NCBI GenBank assembly: GCA_902478875.1
Contig: CABSMZ010000078.1
Span: forward strand, 1-8,234
Reading direction: 5' to 3'
DNA: 8,234 nt
Source: an uncultured Collinsella sp.
GTDB taxonomy: Bacteria > Actinomycetota > Coriobacteriia > Coriobacteriales > Coriobacteriaceae
Shown: piece after piece, positions 5,704 to 8,234 of the stretch
Position numbering within the stretch: position 1 is the first letter of the stretch
How the letters are laid out: every line of letters begins with the position of its first letter
Notes under the pieces: model-generated
What the model was told of the DNA's origin: nothing
Databases searched by the model: none
Seen by the model: only the letters and a program-made list of their open reading frames with translations
Position numbers and translations under genes: made by a program

Positions 5704-6470
5704 TAGGCGATGATGGGGGCGATGGCGCGGATGCAGGCGTCGGCTGCCGTGAAGGTGGTGCTATCGTCGCTGACGATAAAGATGATTTTGCCCTTGATGC
5801 CAAAGTCGCCGATCTCGCTAAAGAGCACGTAGGGCTCCTTGTCAAAGCCAGAGATGGGAAGCACCGCGGCCTTGGTGGCGTCGGTGAGCTCATCTGCCAG
5901 CGCGTCCAGTGAAGCCCACTTGGACGTGTCCTTTACGGCAACGGGCACGGCAACGCGCCCAAAGGGCATGAGGTGCACGAGCGTGTTCTTGGAGATATTT
6001 GAGTTGGGGACGATGATGGTCTGCCCGCAGGCGTCCTCGATGGCCGTATGGCGCCAGGTGATATCTTGGACCACGCCCGACACGCCGCCGACCTCGATAT
6101 TGTCGCCGGGTTTGATGATGCCCATAAAGGTCACCTGCATGCCACCGATAAGGTTTGACAGCGTGTCCTGAAAGCCGAGCGAGATGGCGATGCCGCCGAC
6201 GCCAAGAGCGGCGACGAGGGCGTTTGCATTAATGCCAAAGCAGTTGTCGAGGATAAAGCTGCCGCCGATCATCCAAATGACGGCGCGCGCGATGTTGATG
6301 AAGATGCTTGATGAAGGGAGTGGGTTATCGTCGCGGTTGAGCAGGTGGTACAGGGTCTTGGACGCGACCTTGGCGGCAACGGCGGTGCCGATGGCCAAGA
6401 TACCTGTCCAGATGATGTTGTGGACCCATCGTTGTGCAAAGAAATGAAGAATCGGCTCAAACAATTCCAT
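5703..6470 (-). CDS. MscS-family small-conductance mechanosensitive channel
   Basis: This 255-residue membrane protein should release solutes when the membrane is stretched by hypo-osmotic shock. Predicted helices lie at about 16-34, 56-78 and 84-118. The third has the small-residue-rich pore pattern of MscS (ALVAALGVGGIAISLGFQDT, then LSNLIGGM), and the conserved beta domain follows (KPGDNIEVGGVSGVVQDI, then VPNSNISKNTLVH). The C-terminal alpha/beta part is present and the length is near that of the single-module MscS type. An AGGAGG lies 9 bases before the ATG. The 94-base gap to the next gene contains a hairpin, so co-transcription with the BMP and phosphoesterase genes is possible but not certain. 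Confidence 0.92.
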   Translation of the reverse strand: MELFEPILHFFAQRWVHNIIWTGILAIGTAVAAKVASKTLYHLLNRDDNPLPSSSIFINIARAVIWMIGGSFILDNCFGINANALVAALGVGGIAISLGFQDTLSNLIGGMQVTFMGIIKPGDNIEVGGVSGVVQDITWRHTAIEDACGQTIIVPNSNISKNTLVHLMPFGRVAVPVAVKDTSKWASLDALADELTDATKAAVLPISGFDKEPYVLFSEIGDFGIKGKIIFIVSDDSTTFTAADACIRAIAPIIA

Positions 6471-6513
6471 GTAGAGAAACCTCCTAATGATCGTCCAACC
6501 ATGATACCCATCA

Positions 6514-6547
6514 AGAAGCCCGTCCGATCAAATTCGGACGGGCTTCT
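6514..6547. repeat. Perfect 14-base-pair hairpin upstream of the MscS gene
   Basis: AGAAGCCCGTCCGA (6514-6527) pairs perfectly with TCGGACGGGCTTCT (6534-6547) around a 6-base loop. No T-run follows on the plus strand; on the minus strand only the weak TTGAT follows. It could be a third stop after the ABC operon, a stabilising 5' hairpin of the MscS transcript, or an operator. It lies 44 bases before the MscS start codon. Confidence 0.6.
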
Positions 6548-6569
6548 GTGCTCGATATGGGGGTTAGCG

Positions 6570-6609
6570 AAAACCGCCGCAAAGGTATCTGCTCCTTTGC
6601 GGCGGTTTT
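6570..6609. terminator. Strong bidirectional intrinsic terminator
   Basis: AAAACCGCCGCAAAGG (6570-6585) pairs perfectly with CCTTTGCGGCGGTTTT (6594-6609), a 16-base-pair GC-rich stem with an 8-base loop. Four T residues follow the GC core in either direction. It separates the ABC operon from the MscS gene on the minus strand. Confidence 0.75.
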
Positions 6610-6625
6610 GACGTTTGCCGAGATA

Positions 6626-6664
6626 AAACCTGCCAAAATAAACCTGTCCCTTTTTGGCAGGTTT
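6626..6664 (-). terminator. Terminator hairpin overlapping the ABC ATPase stop codon
   Basis: AAACCTGCCAAAA (6626-6638) pairs perfectly with TTTTGGCAGGTTT (6652-6664), 13 base pairs, around a loop containing CCTGTCCC (6643-6650). On the minus strand the stem ends in TTTTAT. The 5' arm on that strand includes two bases of the TAA stop codon (6665-6663) of the ATPase gene, so a terminating ribosome would cover the hairpin. Confidence 0.65.
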
Positions 6665-7457
6665 AGCTCAGCAGCATGCGGTCGTTGGCGAGCTCGCCGC
6701 CCGAGACCTCCTCGAACTTCTGCAGCAGGTCGGCGACGGTGAGCGACTTTTTCTCGTCGCCGGCCACGTTGTAGATCACATGGCCCTCGTGCATCATGAT
6801 CAGACGGTTGCCCAGACGGATGGCGTCGTTCATGTTATGCGTGACCATGAGCGTGGTCAGGTGGTTCTCGTCGACGATCTCCTCGGTCAGATTGAGCACC
6901 TTCGATGCCGTCTTGGGGTCGAGTGCGGCGGTGTGCTCGTCGAGCAGCAGCAGGCGCGGCTTGGTGAGCGTGGCCATCAGCAGGGTGAGTGCCTGGCGCT
7001 GGCCGCCTGAGAGCAGGCCGACCTTGGCGTTGAGGCGTGTGTCCAGGCCAAGGTCCAAGCGCTTGAGCAGCTCAACGTACTCGTCCTTCTCGGCCTTGGT
7101 GACGCCCCACGAAAGACCGCGACGCTGGCCGCGGCGCTTGGCGAGGGCTAGATTCTCGGCAATCTGCATGTCGGCTGCGGTGCCGCGCATGGGGTCCTGG
7201 AACACACGGCCCAGGTACTTGGCGCGCTGCGACTCGCTCAGACGCGAGATATCGGTGCCGTCGAGCTCAATGACACCCGAATCGAGCGGATGCACGCCGG
7301 CGATCATATTGAGCAGCGTGGACTTGCCGGCGCCGTTGCCGCCGATCACGGTTACAAAGTCGCCATCATTGAGGGTAAGGTCGACGCCGGTAAGCGCGCG
7401 CTTCTCGGTGACGGTGCCCTTGTTAAAGGTCTTCTTGACGTGCGAGAGCTTAAGCAT
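6663..7457 (-). CDS. ABC importer ATP-binding protein (TrpXYZ-like class)
   Basis: This 264-residue ATPase powers the neighbouring permease from the cytosolic face. Counting from MLKLSHVKK, Walker A GGNGAGKST is at 39-47, the Q-loop glutamine at 87 (RVFQDP), the signature LSGGQ at 149-153, Walker B LLLLDE at 169-174 and the switch histidine at 207 (THN). DEHTAALDPKT, with His where most ABC proteins have Pro or Ala after DE, is seen in ATPases that partner BPD_transp_2 permeases and ABC_sub_bind binding proteins. That group includes amino-acid uptake systems such as TrpXYZ of streptococci; the substrate here is unproven. The start at 7457 gives a typical N-terminus with GAAGGGGG 9 bases upstream; an ATG at 7466 would add MRQ. 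The gene overlaps the permease by 8 bases (17 with the longer start). Confidence 0.9.
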   Translation of the reverse strand: MLKLSHVKKTFNKGTVTEKRALTGVDLTLNDGDFVTVIGGNGAGKSTLLNMIAGVHPLDSGVIELDGTDISRLSESQRAKYLGRVFQDPMRGTAADMQIAENLALAKRRGQRRGLSWGVTKAEKDEYVELLKRLDLGLDTRLNAKVGLLSGGQRQALTLLMATLTKPRLLLLDEHTAALDPKTASKVLNLTEEIVDENHLTTLMVTHNMNDAIRLGNRLIMMHEGHVIYNVAGDEKKSLTVADLLQKFEEVSGGELANDRMLLS

Positions 7458-8234
7458 CTGCCTCATCCCCCTTCGTGTAGGAGCTGCGGAGCTTATAGCG
7501 CTCCCAAACCACGGGCACGCACAGGGCCACGGCGACGATCACGGCGGAGAGCAGCTTCATGTCGTTGGCGTCCATGCCCAACTGCAGCACGATGGCGCGG
7601 ATGAGGAAGTACACCACGGAGCCAAAGACGGCGGAGGCAAGACGGACGCTAAACTGCGTGAGGCCGCCGGGAAGCAGACGGCCGAGCACCTCGCCGATAA
7701 CAATGGCGGCAAGACCGATAACGATGGCACCGGTGCCCATACCAATGTCGGCATACTTTTGACTCTGGCAGATGAGCGCGCCCGAAAGGCCGATGAGGGC
7801 GTTGGAGAGCACGAGGGCGATCATCTTGGTGGAGTTGGTGTTGACGCCCAGAGCGCGGATCATGTACTCGTTGTTGCCGGTAGCTCGCAGCGCCGAGCCG
7901 ATCTCGGTGCCAAAGAACCAATACAGGATGGCAACGATAGCCACGGCGAGCAGGATGCCCAAGATGATGGCAACGGTGGACTGCGGCAGACCGGTCATAT
8001 TGCTGACGGCCGAGAACACGGTGCCCTTGGCAAGAATGGGCGTATTGGACTTGCCCATGATGCGCAGGTTGATGGACCACAGGCTGATCTGGGTGAGGAT
8101 TCCGGCGAGGATCGCAGGAATCTCAAAGACGGTGGTCAAAATGCCCGTGACGGCGCCCGCGATGGCGCCGGCGCACATACCGGCCAGCACGGCGAACAGC
8201 GGGTCGACATTGTTATTGACGATGAGCACAGCGC
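7450..8234 (-). CDS. ABC importer permease, BPD_transp_2 type (5' end beyond the window)
   Basis: About 260 residues with seven hydrophobic segments are visible. They begin with LFAVLAGMCAGAIAGAVTGI and IPAILAGILTQISLWSINLR, pass through a segment ending LYWFFGTEIGSALRATG, which carries the coupling-type loop, and end with ASAVFGSVVYFLIRAIVLQL and LLSAVIVAVALCVPVVWERY. They match the permease subfamily paired with ABC_sub_bind binding proteins. The usual length is nearer 290-300. A GTG at 8229-8227 could be taken as the start, but the frame stays open to the window edge (GCT precedes it), it has no ribosome binding site in view, and the family N-terminus (first helix and a loop of the FPDLTVDG type) is missing. 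It is therefore a partial gene. The stop overlaps the start of the ATPase gene. The binding-protein gene is expected upstream, off the window. Confidence 0.88.
   Translation of the reverse strand, partial: AVLIVNNNVDPLFAVLAGMCAGAIAGAVTGILTTVFEIPAILAGILTQISLWSINLRIMGKSNTPILAKGTVFSAVSNMTGLPQSTVAIILGILLAVAIVAILYWFFGTEIGSALRATGNNEYMIRALGVNTNSTKMIALVLSNALIGLSGALICQSQKYADIGMGTGAIVIGLAAIVIGEVLGRLLPGGLTQFSVRLASAVFGSVVYFLIRAIVLQLGMDANDMKLLSAVIVAVALCVPVVWERYKLRSSYTKGDEADA

Noticed and set aside
5036..5713. A 225-codon plus-strand open frame opposite the BMP gene
   Set aside because: It is antisense to conserved protein sequence and runs through the hairpin at 5665-5703; no motif is recognisable.
8227..8229. 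GTG as the true permease start
   Set aside because: The frame continues open to the window end and the conserved N-terminal helix of the family is missing, so the gene is cut by the window.

Overview
The window reads as a chromosomal stretch from a moderately GC-rich actinobacterium of the gut Coriobacteriia, most likely Collinsella or a close relative. That placement is inference. It rests on the base composition, on the look of the encoded proteins (a PnrA/BMP-like protein without a signal peptide paired with a metallophosphoesterase, an ECF sigma factor paired with a DUF4179 anti-sigma protein) and on the recurring CCACCAC...GTGGTGG intergenic hairpins. No rRNA, tRNA, CRISPR array, integrase or transposase is visible.

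Left edge (1-723, plus strand): the first 11 bases match the inner end of the Tn5/Nextera mosaic-end adapter. About 70 bases of a 2-isopropylmalate synthase (LeuA) reading frame follow, then abruptly, in another frame, the C-terminal 60% of 3-isopropylmalate dehydrogenase (leuB). This looks like a contig end with untrimmed adapter and a chimeric join rather than a natural gene. leuB downstream of the join looks intact.

Convergent intergenic region (724-1074): it holds two 53-base palindromic repeats with an 80-base period, then a bidirectional terminator-like hairpin. The hairpin is part of a 62-base direct repeat whose second copy lies at 2911-2972.

Sigma module (1075-2864, minus strand): an ECF-type sigma factor and a membrane-anchored DUF4179 anti-sigma protein overlap by 20 bases and are probably translationally coupled. 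A U-tract terminator and a possible ECF-type promoter lie just upstream. The two copies of the 62-base repeat bracket the pair.

Middle block (2979-6470, minus strand): transcription runs from an MscS-family mechanosensitive channel, past a hairpin, into a 640-residue ParB-like/BMP-domain protein without a signal peptide. Its stop overlaps the start (ATGA) of a calcineurin-like metallophosphoesterase. The last two are almost certainly one operon and form the least understood unit here.

Right block (6663-8234, minus strand): a BPD_transp_2-type ABC permease, cut by the window edge, is followed with overlap by its ATPase. These are two parts of an importer of the TrpXYZ-like/ABC_sub_bind class; the binding protein would be expected upstream, beyond base 8234. 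Three hairpins (6514-6664) separate this operon from the MscS gene.
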